Positions 24,847 to 33,912 of a stretch of DNA of 64,000 bases are shown piece after piece. The number at the start of each line of letters is the position of its first letter. Position 1 is the first letter of the stretch. The DNA lies in assembly GCF_000455325.1 (NCBI RefSeq), contig NZ_HG322952.1, positions 777,552 through 841,551 of the forward strand, read 5' to 3'. This stretch comes from Mycolicibacterium septicum DSM 44393 (GTDB lineage: Bacteria > Actinomycetota > Actinomycetes > Mycobacteriales > Mycobacteriaceae). The notes beneath the pieces are model-generated. The model was not told the DNA's origin. It saw nothing but the letters and a program-made list of their open reading frames with translations, and did not search any database. The translations under genes were made by a program, and so were the position numbers.

Positions 24847-26402
24847 GCGAGGACGCCAAGTCGCTCACCCAATCGGCGGAGCGGTGGCTCAGCCTCGCGG
24901 CCCTGGTGGTCGCGCCGACATCACTGATCACCGGATTGTGCTACTTCTTCGGCCTGCTCGCGATCCGCAATCGGTTGCACTACTTCGGCGTTGATCCAGG
25001 AACCGTGGGCTACACGTCGGCGGACTACGTGGTCACCACCATCGGGACGTTCTTCTTCGCGTCGTTGCGGGTCCTGATCGTTCTGGCGATCCTCGTGGTA
25101 CTGACGGTGGCTTTTCGGCACTGGGCGGCCACCGGGCGGCGAATCACGTTGCTACGCAACATCGCATGGCTCTTGACAGGCCTGGGCGCGGTGGGCTTGA
25201 TCGTCGCCGTGGTGTGGCTGGTGTCCGATCGCAGCCTGATCAAGACGGTGGTCGACAATCCCCCCGACATGTACATGGCGGCGACGATCGCTGCCGGAAT
25301 CGTACTTCTGGTCGCCGGCTATTGGACTCTCACCCTCACCGGCCGCGGCCGGCTACCCAAGATGGCCGAGCGGATACTGCTCGCGCTGGCGGTTGCGGGC
25401 CTGGTGGTGGCACTGTTCTGGGCCACCGATCTCTACGCCGTCGATCAGGGCAAGCACAACGGCGCGGATGCCGCAGGCAGACTGTGGGCGGCCGACGGCG
25501 ACTACACCGCGGTACAAGTCGATACCACCGAGGCGCTGAACATTCCGGACAACCTGGTGAAGATGACGGTGCTACCGGCCCAAGGACCACCTGCTGCGCC
25601 GGTCTACCGCTACCAATGCCTTCGTGTCCTGGAAGCACACGCCGGCCGCTACGTGCTGGTGCCGGCCAGGTGGTCACGGGAACAGGGTTACGCCATCACC
25701 GTGACGCCTGACGCGACACACCGCGTCACGTCCGTGGTGGACTCGACACCCGTGGTGAAAGGGTGGACGGTCGACGAGTTCTGGCAATGCCCGGAGGTGG
25801 TTCGCACCTACCAGCAGTCTGACCTCGAACCGATCCTGATCGGTCCCGAGAGGGCACAGGAGCTCGTTGGCGCCGGCAGTCTCAGCGTTACCGGCCCTGA
25901 CACGAACAGCGACACCGCACCCGCCAACGGGAATCCCTCCTCATCGAAAGGTTGTGTACCCGAAGGTGATCCATCCGCCCTGCCGGCGGCACTGCCGCCG
26001 TACCCCAAAGTCGTCGCAGCGACGCGGGAACGCGAGATCACCGGCGCCGGACCGTCCGGCCGGGTGCGGTTGCAACAGCGGGCCATGATCTTCCCTGACC
26101 CCGCTGCAGCCGAGAATTTCATGACTGCGGTCCAGGAACATTGGGGTTACTGCGCGGGCAAGACCACCGCCGTATACCGGCACGGCGAGGCTCAGGCCCG
26201 CACCATCGGTACCCGCGTGGTGCAGAAAAGCGTTCTGTCAGTGACCGATTCGACCGCAACCAACGCGGCCGCGGACTGTGCCCAGGCCCTGGCCGCCAAA
26301 TCCAATATCGTCGTCGCGGTCGACCTCTGTGGCGCGAAGGAGCCGTCTCAGGCGGCCGCAGTCGCCTACGACGTGCGGAACCGGATACCCACCGACTACT
26401 AG
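24843..26402 (+). CDS. Multi-pass membrane protein with PknH-like extracellular sensor domain
   Basis: This 519-residue protein has about five hydrophobic membrane segments (residues about 17-198), then a large extracytoplasmic region. The last 150 residues resemble the PknH-type extracellular domain (PF14032), with paired cysteines in GCVPEGD, GYCAGK, DCAQAL and LCGAKE and a W/CAG centre. The PknH domain is a ligand-sensing fold, but no kinase domain is attached. The protein is coupled to the lipoprotein upstream. Its 3' end overlaps the convergent LLM gene by 4 bp. Confidence 0.8.
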   Translation: MSEDAKSLTQSAERWLSLAALVVAPTSLITGLCYFFGLLAIRNRLHYFGVDPGTVGYTSADYVVTTIGTFFFASLRVLIVLAILVVLTVAFRHWAATGRRITLLRNIAWLLTGLGAVGLIVAVVWLVSDRSLIKTVVDNPPDMYMAATIAAGIVLLVAGYWTLTLTGRGRLPKMAERILLALAVAGLVVALFWATDLYAVDQGKHNGADAAGRLWAADGDYTAVQVDTTEALNIPDNLVKMTVLPAQGPPAAPVYRYQCLRVLEAHAGRYVLVPARWSREQGYAITVTPDATHRVTSVVDSTPVVKGWTVDEFWQCPEVVRTYQQSDLEPILIGPERAQELVGAGSLSVTGPDTNSDTAPANGNPSSSKGCVPEGDPSALPAALPPYPKVVAATREREITGAGPSGRVRLQQRAMIFPDPAAAENFMTAVQEHWGYCAGKTTAVYRHGEAQARTIGTRVVQKSVLSVTDSTATNAAADCAQALAAKSNIVVAVDLCGAKEPSQAAAVAYDVRNRIPTDY

Positions 26403-27316
26403 GGCAGCGTGGCGGCCACCGCCCACAACGCGGCCAGATCCTCCGGCTCGGTCCGGATCGGACTGAGCGCCACATCGGTGGCCCCGGCGTCGAGATAACG
26501 TTGCAGCTGCTCGCGCACTTGCGCCGCCGACCCGACGGCCGCCAGTTCAGCGACACTGGAAACCTGTTCGCGGGCAATGACTTTCTGATATGACGGGATG
26601 GTCTCGTAGAACGCCAGTTGCTGTGCGGCGGCGCTGCGGGCGGCGTCCGCGTCGTCGGAGACGAGCGCCGGCACCATGGCCACCACCCGGGGTTGCGGCC
26701 GGCCCACCGCCGTGGCCGCCGCGGTGATCGTCGGCACGATGAACTCCCCCACCGTGCGCGGTCCGGCGAGATACGGCAGTGTGCCATCGGCCAATTCTCC
26801 GGTGACCCGAAGGGCCTTCGGCCCCATCGCGGCGACGTACACCGGGACCGGGGTTCCGCCGGGCACGTGCACCGGCCACTCGGGGTTGGCGGTGAACGCG
26901 GTGCCGTGGAAGTCGACGGCGCGTTCATCGAAGATCGCCCGCAGCACCCGCAGGTGTTCACGCAGCCGGCCCACCGGGTCGGGCCAGGCGGTGCCGAAGG
27001 CCTGGTGTTCAGGTGCGTGCGAACCCAGACCGAGCCCCAGCGTGAAGTTGCCGTGCGCGGCGGCCTGCGCCGTCTGCGCAGCGGAGGCCACCAGCAGTGG
27101 GTGGCGGGGATTGACCGGCACCACCGAGGTGCCCACGCCGAGACCCGGGACGGCAGCGCCGATCAGCGCGGCCAACGTGATGGCGTCGACGTCGAACTGC
27201 TGGGCGAGCCAGATCTGACGGACCCCGGCCGCGTAGGCGGTGCGGGCCTGTGAGATCGCGGCGTCGACGACGTTGGGGGCGGACGGGTTCAGGGTGAGGA
27301 CGACTCCGGTCGGCAT
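26399..27316 (-). CDS. LLM-class F420-dependent oxidoreductase
   Basis: This 305-residue luciferase-like flavin/deazaflavin oxidoreductase has the motif AQAAAHGNFTLGLGLGSHAPEHQAFG and the insertion pattern of the F420-dependent mycobacterial family. It is not a close copy of the LLM protein at 10378. ATG 27316 (MPTGVVL) is preferred over GTG 27334. The substrate is unknown. Confidence 0.88.
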   Translation of the reverse strand: MPTGVVLTLNPSAPNVVDAAISQARTAYAAGVRQIWLAQQFDVDAITLAALIGAAVPGLGVGTSVVPVNPRHPLLVASAAQTAQAAAHGNFTLGLGLGSHAPEHQAFGTAWPDPVGRLREHLRVLRAIFDERAVDFHGTAFTANPEWPVHVPGGTPVPVYVAAMGPKALRVTGELADGTLPYLAGPRTVGEFIVPTITAAATAVGRPQPRVVAMVPALVSDDADAARSAAAQQLAFYETIPSYQKVIAREQVSSVAELAAVGSAAQVREQLQRYLDAGATDVALSPIRTEPEDLAALWAVAATLP

Positions 27317-27383
27317 ACCGGCACCAACCGGCACAGCAGTCCGGGCTATTCCGTTCTGCTCACGCTGCGCGATATCCGCGCTT

Positions 27384-27827
27384 CTAGGCCCGCCGTGAGT
27401 TACTCATGACGCGCTGGCGCAACCGATCGATGGCGACATCGAGAACGAGTGTCCTCGCACGGTTGATGAGGAACTCCGGGATCGGCATCGCGAGGTCGAC
27501 GATCACGTCGAACCGCACCCGCGTCTTGTCCACCTCTGGTGTCAGGTTGTATTCGACGTGCTGCCCGCGCTGCTGCAGGTTGGGTTGGGCATCCCACACC
27601 ATCCAATGGTCGCCCCAGTGGAATTCGAGCAGCTCTTTGTCCGTGATGCCCAGCAACCTCATCGTCGCCTTGACATGGTGGGGTTTGCCGTCGGGATACC
27701 GGTCGAGGATCTTGACGCGTCGGTGCAGTACAGACCAGGTCGGCAGCGCGTCGACATCGGCGAGCACCTCCATGATCGCCTCCGGCGAGGCGTCGAAGAC
27801 CACCTCGCGTGATGCCTGAACGGCCAC
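27384..27827 (-). CDS. SRPBCC-family protein (Rv0856/Rv0857-like)
   Basis: This 147-residue START/Bet v1-like ligand-binding protein opens with SREVVFDASPEAIMEVLADVDALPTWSVLHRRVKIL and ends with a long amphipathic helix. It is a paralogue of the SRPBCC gene at 33091; the two flank far and pdc, matching the Rv0854-Rv0857 cluster. It probably binds a hydrophobic acyl or polyketide-like molecule. Confidence 0.85.
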   Translation of the reverse strand: MAVQASREVVFDASPEAIMEVLADVDALPTWSVLHRRVKILDRYPDGKPHHVKATMRLLGITDKELLEFHWGDHWMVWDAQPNLQQRGQHVEYNLTPEVDKTRVRFDVIVDLAMPIPEFLINRARTLVLDVAIDRLRQRVMSNSRRA

Positions 27828-27890
27828 GTCTCCGAATCTAGCGAAGCGTGCCGCTCATGGCGGTGGTTCTGCGATGCGAAACGAGGGAGG

Positions 27891-28769
27891 TTAGCTGGGT
27901 TGCCGGGCGACGATCACCGGCGCTGCGGCGGAATGGACGACCGCGGAACTGACCGATCCGAGCAGCAACCCGGTGAATCCACCGCGTCCGCGATTGCCGA
28001 CGACCACCAACTGTGCGGTTTCGGCCTGAGCCAGCAATTGCCGGGCCGGCTTGTCGGGCATGACCACGCGTCGCACCGCCACATCGGGATAGCGCTCGCA
28101 CCACCCGGCCAACTGCTCGGCGAGCGCACGCTCGGCTTCAGAGCTCAGGTCTTCCCACTTCACGTCGGGGAACTCGAAGTTCAGATCAGTCCAGGTGTGC
28201 ACCACCACGAGCTCCACACCGCGGCGGGACGCCTCATCGAAGGCGATTTCGGTGGCGTATTCGGAGGCACGCGACCCGTCGACACCGACCACCACGGGCC
28301 CGTCCGCCGGATGATCGTTGTCGGGGATCACCGCGACCGGCCCGTGGGCATGAGCCGCGAGGCTCGAGCTGACCGAGCCGAGCAACCGGCGACCCCATTT
28401 GCTCAGGCCGCGGGAACCCACGACCACCAGATCGGCATTCCGCGAGTAGTCGATCAGCGTGGCCACCGCGTGTCCGGGCACCGCCTTCGCGATGATCCGG
28501 GGTTCCTGGTGGCCGGCGATGGTCTCGACCGCAACGCGGCGCGCATCATCGAGGACCTCCTGGCCGCGCTGATCCTGATAGTCCCAATAGTCCTGGGGCA
28601 ACGCGACATCCAACCAGACCGGTGACGCAGCGCCGGGGAGCGCGTGTACCAGCGTGAGCCCGACGCCCCGCAACACGGCGGCGCGAGCCGCCCAGGCCAC
28701 CGCTGCGTCCGACGAGGGCGACCCGTCGACCCCGACGACGATGCCGTGGCGGACGTCATGTTCACTCAT
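27891..28769 (-). CDS. Universal stress protein (tandem Usp domains)
   Basis: This 292-residue protein has two Usp domains with ATP-binding motifs GxxxxG-like (VVVGSRGLSKWGRRLLGSVSSSL and VVVGNRGRGGFTGLLLGSVSSAV). ATG 28769 follows AAGGAG. It overlaps the upstream Usp gene by 8 bp. Mycobacterial tandem Usp proteins such as Rv2623 bind ATP and are induced in hypoxia and nitric oxide stress through DosR. Confidence 0.93.
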   Translation of the reverse strand: MSEHDVRHGIVVGVDGSPSSDAAVAWAARAAVLRGVGLTLVHALPGAASPVWLDVALPQDYWDYQDQRGQEVLDDARRVAVETIAGHQEPRIIAKAVPGHAVATLIDYSRNADLVVVGSRGLSKWGRRLLGSVSSSLAAHAHGPVAVIPDNDHPADGPVVVGVDGSRASEYATEIAFDEASRRGVELVVVHTWTDLNFEFPDVKWEDLSSEAERALAEQLAGWCERYPDVAVRRVVMPDKPARQLLAQAETAQLVVVGNRGRGGFTGLLLGSVSSAVVHSAAAPVIVARQPS

Positions 28770-29667
28770 CCGAATCTCCTTGTGGCGCAGCACGGCAGAT
28801 CATCACCGGCACCGGGCTGTGGTGCAGCAGGTTCAGGCTGGTCGACCCGAGGAACACACCGGCCAGGGCGTTGCGGCCCCGGGACCCGACCACCACGAGT
28901 CCCGAGTCGTCGACATGCTTGAGCAGCGCCTTGCCGGGCGATTCCGGCTCGACGAAACACTTGGCGTCGACGCCCGGGTGGCGCTTGTTGTGGACGTCGA
29001 CGGTCTCGGTGAGATCGGCCAGTTCAGCGGACTCTATGCCGTCCCAGTCGATCAGCAGCGGGATGGTGACACCAGTCTCGGCCGGTGCGGCCAGAGACAA
29101 CGAGCGCACGGCGTTGACCGCCAGCCCGAACCGGTCGGCGAACTCGAACGCCGTCTCCAGCCCGGCCTGCGCGGCAGGGCTGTCGTCGACCCCGACGACG
29201 ACGGGGCCGTCACCTGGAGCCACCTTCTCGCCACGGAAGGCGACCACCGGGCACGCCGCTCGGGTCGCCACCGACAGCGCCGTCGACCCCAGCAGCAGCG
29301 CCGCGGCCGGGGTTACCTTCTTACCGCCGAGGACGACGAGGCTCGCGTCGGCGCTGGCGTCGATCAGCACCTGGTCGGCGGGTTCGTTGAACGAGACGGT
29401 GGACACGGACAGGTCGGGATGATCGCTACGCACGGCTTCATCGGCGGCCTTGAGGAACGCCTCGGCCATGTCGCGCTGGTAGGACATCATCGCCGCGGTG
29501 AACGCCGCTGCGGTCTGCGTCAGATTCCGGCCGACGGACGGTAGTGCGTGCACGATGCGCAGCGGTACGCCGAACCGCACGGCGACCGCACCTGCCCACC
29601 GGGCCGCATCAAGCGCGCCATCACTGCCGTCGATTCCAACCACTACGGGAGCGTTCGAGGAAGTCAC
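28762..29667 (-). CDS. Universal stress protein (tandem Usp domains), first gene of the pair
   Basis: This 301-residue two-domain Usp is related to the downstream gene. The second domain keeps the ATP loop GSRGRNALAGVFLGSTS. In the first domain the corresponding loop is degenerate (VVLGGKKVTPAAALLLGST). GTG 29667 is chosen since a DosR-like box is centred about 42 bp upstream, which would place transcription at or near this codon; GTG 29694 is the alternative. Transcribed together with the next Usp gene. Confidence 0.9.
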   Translation of the reverse strand: MTSSNAPVVVGIDGSDGALDAARWAGAVAVRFGVPLRIVHALPSVGRNLTQTAAAFTAAMMSYQRDMAEAFLKAADEAVRSDHPDLSVSTVSFNEPADQVLIDASADASLVVLGGKKVTPAAALLLGSTALSVATRAACPVVAFRGEKVAPGDGPVVVGVDDSPAAQAGLETAFEFADRFGLAVNAVRSLSLAAPAETGVTIPLLIDWDGIESAELADLTETVDVHNKRHPGVDAKCFVEPESPGKALLKHVDDSGLVVVGSRGRNALAGVFLGSTSLNLLHHSPVPVMICRAAPQGDSDE

Positions 29668-29699
29668 TCCTTCATCGTGGCTGCTGAGCGTCACTATGG

Positions 29700-29719
29700 C
29701 CAGGGACCAAAGACTCTAA
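29700..29719 (-). promoter_or_regulatory. DosR-like box upstream of the Usp pair
   Basis: On the minus strand the 20-mer TTAGAGTCTTTGGTCCCTGG matches the DosR consensus TTSGGGACTWWAGTCCCSAA in about 13 positions, including the CTTT...GTCCC core. Its position just upstream of universal stress genes fits the known DosR regulon logic. Confirmed only by pattern. Confidence 0.5.
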
Positions 29720-29726
29720 GTGCCAA

Positions 29727-30809
29727 TCAGGTCCAGCCGATGTCGGCGATGTCGGTGCTCGACTGCGGCGGCCGGCCTGGTGTTCCCGGCGCGGTCCGGG
29801 AGAACCGCGGAGCCGGGGCGGCTTGCGCGACACCGTCGACGGTGATCAGCGTCGACCGGTCCAGCAGATGCTTACTCTCGGCCGCTTCACCCCAGGTGAG
29901 CACCGGTGTCACGCAGGCGTCGGTGCCTGCGAAGATCGCGGTCCACTCGTCGCGGGTCTTGGTGGCGAAACGCTCGGTGAAGATGGCGCGCATCTCGTCG
30001 TAACGGGCCAGCTCGAACTGCCCGGGGATCTCACCTGGGTCCAGGCCGAGACCCGCCACCAACTGTGCGAAGAACTGCGGCTCGATCGACCCGACCGCCA
30101 TGTAGCCGCCATCGGAGGTCTCATAGGTCCGGTAGTACGGGGCACCGCCGTCGAGCAGGAAGGACTCGCGCTCGTCGCGCAACGATCCGGTGGCCCGCAT
30201 GGTCCACATCATCTGCGACAGCATGCTGACCCCGTCGACCATCGCGGCGTCGATGACCTGGCCCTTGCCGGAACGTTCCCGCTCGTACAGCGCGGTGACG
30301 ATGCCGATGACGACGAGCATCGAGCCGCCACCGAAATCGGCGACGAGGTTCAGCGGCGCCACGGGCGGGCGGTCGCGGTAACCGATCGCCGAGAGGGCGC
30401 CCGTCTGCGACAGGTAGTTGATGTCGTGGCCGGCCGTGGTGGCCAGCGGCCCGTCCTGACCCCAGCCGGTGATCCGGGCGAAGACCAGCCGCGGGTTGAC
30501 GGCCTCGCACTCCGCCGGGCCGATGCCGAGGCGCTCACAGGTGCCCGGCCGGAAACAGTCCAACAACACATCGGCTTTGGCGACCAGATCCAGCAGCTTT
30601 CCCGGTTCGTTCTTCACGTCGAGATCGACGATGCGCTTGCCGCGATGCAGCAGGTCGACGTTCTCGGCGGGCATGGTCAGGCCACCCGGTCGGCGCACCC
30701 GCACCACGTCGGCACCCAGGTCCGACAGCATCATCGCGGCGTGTGGCCCGGGGCCGATGCCGCCGAGTTCGATAACTCGCACTCCGGCGAGCGGTCCGGT
30801 GTTGGTCAT
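29727..30809 (-). CDS. far: CaiB/BaiF CoA-transferase family, alpha-methylacyl-CoA racemase-like (far)
   Basis: This 360-residue protein is like MCR/Far (Rv0855). It has the opening GPLAGVRVIELGGIGPGPHAAMML, the CoA-binding DCFRPGTCERLG, and the catalytic GHDINYLSQTG motif that carries the His/Asp dyad of alpha-methylacyl-CoA racemase. It would interconvert 2-methylacyl-CoA epimers in branched-chain lipid or sterol breakdown. Its ATG is only 17 bp from the divergent pdc start. Confidence 0.93.
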   Translation of the reverse strand: MTNTGPLAGVRVIELGGIGPGPHAAMMLSDLGADVVRVRRPGGLTMPAENVDLLHRGKRIVDLDVKNEPGKLLDLVAKADVLLDCFRPGTCERLGIGPAECEAVNPRLVFARITGWGQDGPLATTAGHDINYLSQTGALSAIGYRDRPPVAPLNLVADFGGGSMLVVIGIVTALYERERSGKGQVIDAAMVDGVSMLSQMMWTMRATGSLRDERESFLLDGGAPYYRTYETSDGGYMAVGSIEPQFFAQLVAGLGLDPGEIPGQFELARYDEMRAIFTERFATKTRDEWTAIFAGTDACVTPVLTWGEAAESKHLLDRSTLITVDGVAQAAPAPRFSRTAPGTPGRPPQSSTDIADIGWT

Positions 30810-30826
30810 GCGAGGCACACTAAGGG
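30810..30826. promoter_or_regulatory. 17-bp divergent gap, likely leaderless promoter pair
   Basis: Only 17 bp separate the start codons of far and pdc. TAGTGT lies seven bases before the far ATG, fitting a leaderless -10 element. CACACT lies five bases before the pdc ATG. The two promoters must overlap the opposite coding starts. Confidence 0.4.
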
Positions 30827-32494
30827 ATGGGCGAAAACCTCTACACCGTCGGTGACTATCTGCTGGACCGCCTCGCGGAACTCGGGGTGACCGAGGTCTT
30901 CGGCGTCCCAGGCGACTATCAGCTGGAATTCCTCGACCACGTCCTGGCCCACCCGCAGATGAACTGGATCGGCGGCGCCAACGAGCTCAACGCCGGCTAC
31001 GCGGCCGACGGCTACGGACGGCTGCGCGGGATGGCCGCCCTGGTCACCACATTCGGGGTCGGCGAATTGTCGGCTGCCAACGCGGTCGCGGGCAGTTACG
31101 CCGAACACGTCCCGGTGGTCCACATCGTCGGTGCCCCTTCGAAGGACTCCCAGGGAGCACGGCGCATCGTGCACCACACCCTCGGCGACGGCGACTTCGA
31201 ACACTTCCTGCGGATGAGCCGCGAGATCACCTGTGCACAGGCCAATCTCGCGCCCGCGACGGCGACCCGCGAGATCGACCGGGTGCTCTCAGAGGTCCGT
31301 GAGCAGAAGCGGCCCGGCTACCTGCTGATCGCCACGGATGTGGCCCGGTTCCCCACCGAACCTCCCGCTGCGCCGTTGCCCCGCTACACCGGTGGCACGA
31401 GTCCGCGCGCCCTGTCCATGTTCACCGCGGCAGCCGCCGAGCTGATCGGTGACCACCGGCTGACCGTGCTCGCCGACTTCCTGGTGCACCGGCTGGACTG
31501 CGTCGACGAACTCAGCGCGCTGCTGGCGGCGGACACCGTCGGCCACGCGACGCTGATGTGGGGCAAGAGCCTGGTCGACGAGAGCTCACCGAACTATCTG
31601 GGCATCTATGCCGGTGCGGCCAGCGAGGATTCGGTGCGCGAGGCGATCGAGGGCGCGCCCGTGCTGGTGACCGCGGGAGTGCTGTTCACGGACATGGTCA
31701 GCGGGTTCTTCAGCCAACGCATCGACCCGGCGCGCACCATCGACATCGGCGTCAACCAGAGTGTGGTGTCCGGGCAGGTGTTCGCCCCACTGGACATGTC
31801 GGCCGCGCTCGACGCCATCACCGCAATCCTCACCGAACGCGGCATCACCTCACCGGCGCTGCCCGCGGTCCCGGCCCGTACGCACGCCGACCCACCCGTC
31901 CGGGAGGCCGCCCTGACTCAGGAATCCCTGTGGGACAGGCTTTCTGAAGCGCTGACGCCGGGCAACGTGGTGCTCGCCGATCAGGGCACGTCGTTCTACG
32001 GGATGGCCGGGCACCGGTTGGCCTCCGGGGTGACGTTCATCGGCCAACCCCTGTGGGGCTCGATCGGCTACACCCTTCCAGCCGCGCTCGGCGCCGGGCT
32101 GGCCGATCGGGACCGCCGCACGGTGTTGCTCATCGGTGACGGCGCCGCCCAGCTGACCATCCAGGAGTTGGGCGCCTTCGGCCGCGAGGGCCTGGCACCC
32201 GTCGTGGTGGTGGTCAACAACGACGGATACACCGTCGAACGCGCGATCCACGGCGTCACAGCCGAATACAACGACATCACCGGATGGCGCTGGACAGAAC
32301 TGCCCGCGGCGCTGGGCGTCCCCGATGCGCTCACCTTCCGGGTCAGCACCTACGGCGAACTCGACGACGCGCTGAGGACCGCGGCGGCCGCGCCCGACCG
32401 CATGGTGTTCGTCGAGGTGATGCTGGGCCGGATGGACATCCCGCCCCTGCTGACCGAGTTGGCACAGTCCGCCTCGGACGCCAATTCGAGCTAG
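30827..32494 (+). CDS. kdc: Alpha-keto-acid decarboxylase (ThDP-dependent)
   Basis: This 555-residue thiamine-diphosphate enzyme of the pyruvate/indolepyruvate decarboxylase family corresponds to Rv0853c. The N-terminal catalytic Glu lies in [16 protein letters not shown]. The Mg/ThDP-binding motif is [13 protein letters not shown]...NNDGYTVE near residue 440. The M. tuberculosis enzyme acts on branched-chain and aromatic 2-keto acids to give aldehydes. It is divergent from far. Confidence 0.95.
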   Translation: MGENLYTVGDYLLDRLAELGVTEVFGVPGDYQLEFLDHVLAHPQMNWIGGANELNAGYAADGYGRLRGMAALVTTFGVGELSAANAVAGSYAEHVPVVHIVGAPSKDSQGARRIVHHTLGDGDFEHFLRMSREITCAQANLAPATATREIDRVLSEVREQKRPGYLLIATDVARFPTEPPAAPLPRYTGGTSPRALSMFTAAAAELIGDHRLTVLADFLVHRLDCVDELSALLAADTVGHATLMWGKSLVDESSPNYLGIYAGAASEDSVREAIEGAPVLVTAGVLFTDMVSGFFSQRIDPARTIDIGVNQSVVSGQVFAPLDMSAALDAITAILTERGITSPALPAVPARTHADPPVREAALTQESLWDRLSEALTPGNVVLADQGTSFYGMAGHRLASGVTFIGQPLWGSIGYTLPAALGAGLADRDRRTVLLIGDGAAQLTIQELGAFGREGLAPVVVVVNNDGYTVERAIHGVTAEYNDITGWRWTELPAALGVPDALTFRVSTYGELDDALRTAAAAPDRMVFVEVMLGRMDIPPLLTELAQSASDANSS

Positions 32495-32607
32495 TCCCGG
32501 CGGTCCGGCTGGAATCTTCGGATTCGAGTAGGCCGCTACGCTATCCGCGGCGCTCCCACCCGGATGGAATGGCAGTTGAAATCGCTGACCTCACAGGGAG
32601 ACGTCCG

Positions 32608-33087
32608 ATGGCCACAGAAATCTTCGCGAAAATCGGTGACATCAAGGGTGAATCGGTCGATGCCAGGCATCCGGACGAGATCGACGTGGCGTCGTTCTCG
32701 TGGGGCGTCGCCAACACCGGATCCGCGGCACCGGGCGGCGGCGGGGGTGCGGGCAAGGCGACGTTTCAGGATCTGCTGATCGTCCACACCATCGACAGCG
32801 CCACACCAGCGCTGCTGTTGACCTGCGCCACCGGGCGGCATCTCGCGCAGGCGACGATCAGCCACCGCAAGGCCGGCGAGAATCAGCAGGACTATCTGAC
32901 GATCAAGCTCAGCGACGTGACGATCACGGCCGTCACCCAGAACGGCGCGGAGGTCGCGCCGTACACCGAAACGGTGAGTCTCCGGTTCGGGAAGGTCGAC
33001 CTGCTCTATCGACGGAGGCGTCCTGACGGATCCTTCGACGAGGGCCAGCATTTCATCTTCGACGTGCGCACGAACCAGGCTGGCTGA
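32608..33087 (+). CDS. Hcp-like protein (type VI secretion tube family), orphan
   Basis: This 159-residue protein has the Hcp family pattern: an IFAKIGDIKGES opening, a DEIDVASFSWG strand, a glycine run before AGKATFQDL, the KAGENQQDYLTIKLSDV strand and a terminal beta segment. Hcp forms the hexameric tube of type VI secretion systems. No other T6SS gene is in the window, and actinobacteria do not carry a canonical T6SS, so this protein is probably a stand-alone relative with another role. ATG 32608 follows CAGGGAG. It is convergent with the SRPBCC gene. Confidence 0.85.
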   Translation: MATEIFAKIGDIKGESVDARHPDEIDVASFSWGVANTGSAAPGGGGGAGKATFQDLLIVHTIDSATPALLLTCATGRHLAQATISHRKAGENQQDYLTIKLSDVTITAVTQNGAEVAPYTETVSLRFGKVDLLYRRRRPDGSFDEGQHFIFDVRTNQAG

Positions 33088-33090
33088 CGC

Positions 33091-33531
33091 TCAGCCCTTC
33101 TTGACCTTGAGCACCTGCTTGCGCAGGCCTTCGGTGGCGGTCTCCACACCACCCTTCATGGTCCGCTTCAGGATGAAGCCCGGCAGCGGCACCGACAGAT
33201 CGATGGTGATGTCGAACCGGACCTTGGTCTTGTCGCCGGCGGGAGTCAGGGTGTAGCTGGCGTCCTGCGCCTTGAGCTGACCGGCGCGCACGAGGGTCCA
33301 GCTGACCTTGTTCTCGCTCCAGGTGTATTCGATCACCTGCTCGTCGGTCAGGCCGGCGGCCTTGACCGTCATCTTGACCTGCTTGGGCCGGCCGTCGTCG
33401 TAGGTCTCGAGGATCTCGGCGCGCTGGTACTGCGGGGACCAGCTGGGGGTCGCCTCGACATCGGCGACAACGTCGAGGATCTCCTGCGGGGTTGCCTCGA
33501 TGACTACTTCACGGGAATCGCTGGTTGCCAT
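33091..33531 (-). CDS. SRPBCC-family protein (Rv0854-like)
   Basis: This 146-residue START/Bet v1-like protein is a paralogue of the one at 27384 (shared VVIEATPQEILDVVADVEATPSWSPQYQRAEIL-type N-terminus). It likely binds a lipid or aromatic ligand. It is convergent with hcp, with only 3 bp between them. It corresponds by position to Rv0854 next to pdc. Confidence 0.85.
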   Translation of the reverse strand: MATSDSREVVIEATPQEILDVVADVEATPSWSPQYQRAEILETYDDGRPKQVKMTVKAAGLTDEQVIEYTWSENKVSWTLVRAGQLKAQDASYTLTPAGDKTKVRFDITIDLSVPLPGFILKRTMKGGVETATEGLRKQVLKVKKG

Positions 33532-33564
33532 GCGGTGAGATTACTCGGGGCTACGCTCACGAAT

Positions 33565-33912
33565 ATGAGCAATGCCGTCGATCCCACTGCTCGACCCAGC
33601 GGAACCGGATGTGCGGAGTGCACCGCGGCAGGAGGCTGGTGGGTGCACCTGCGGCGCTGCGCGGCGTGCGGCCACATCGGGTGCTGTGATGATTCGCTGG
33701 CCCGTCACGCGTCGGCGCATTGGCGCGAGACCGGGCATCCGATCATCCGGTCCTTCGAGCCGGGCGAGGACTGGTTCTGGAACTTCGAGACCAACCAGTA
33801 CTACGACGGGCCCGACCTCGCGCCGCCCCAGCATCATCCCAAAGACCAGCCGGTGCCCGGACCCAAGGGGCACGTGCCCAAGGATTGGGCCGACCAGCTG
33901 AGCAACCGCTAG
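33565..33912 (+). CDS. UBP-type zinc-finger protein
   Basis: This 115-residue protein carries a UBP-type zinc finger (PF02148): CxxC near 16-19, a CAACGHIGCC cluster near 32-41 and the later H/H ligands of the DSLARHASAHWRETGHPI segment. In eukaryotes this finger binds the ubiquitin C-terminus; bacterial copies have no known partner. ATG 33565 is used (MSNAVD). It overlaps the end of the convergent FAD oxidoreductase gene by 4 bp. Confidence 0.88.
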   Translation: MSNAVDPTARPSGTGCAECTAAGGWWVHLRRCAACGHIGCCDDSLARHASAHWRETGHPIIRSFEPGEDWFWNFETNQYYDGPDLAPPQHHPKDQPVPGPKGHVPKDWADQLSNR

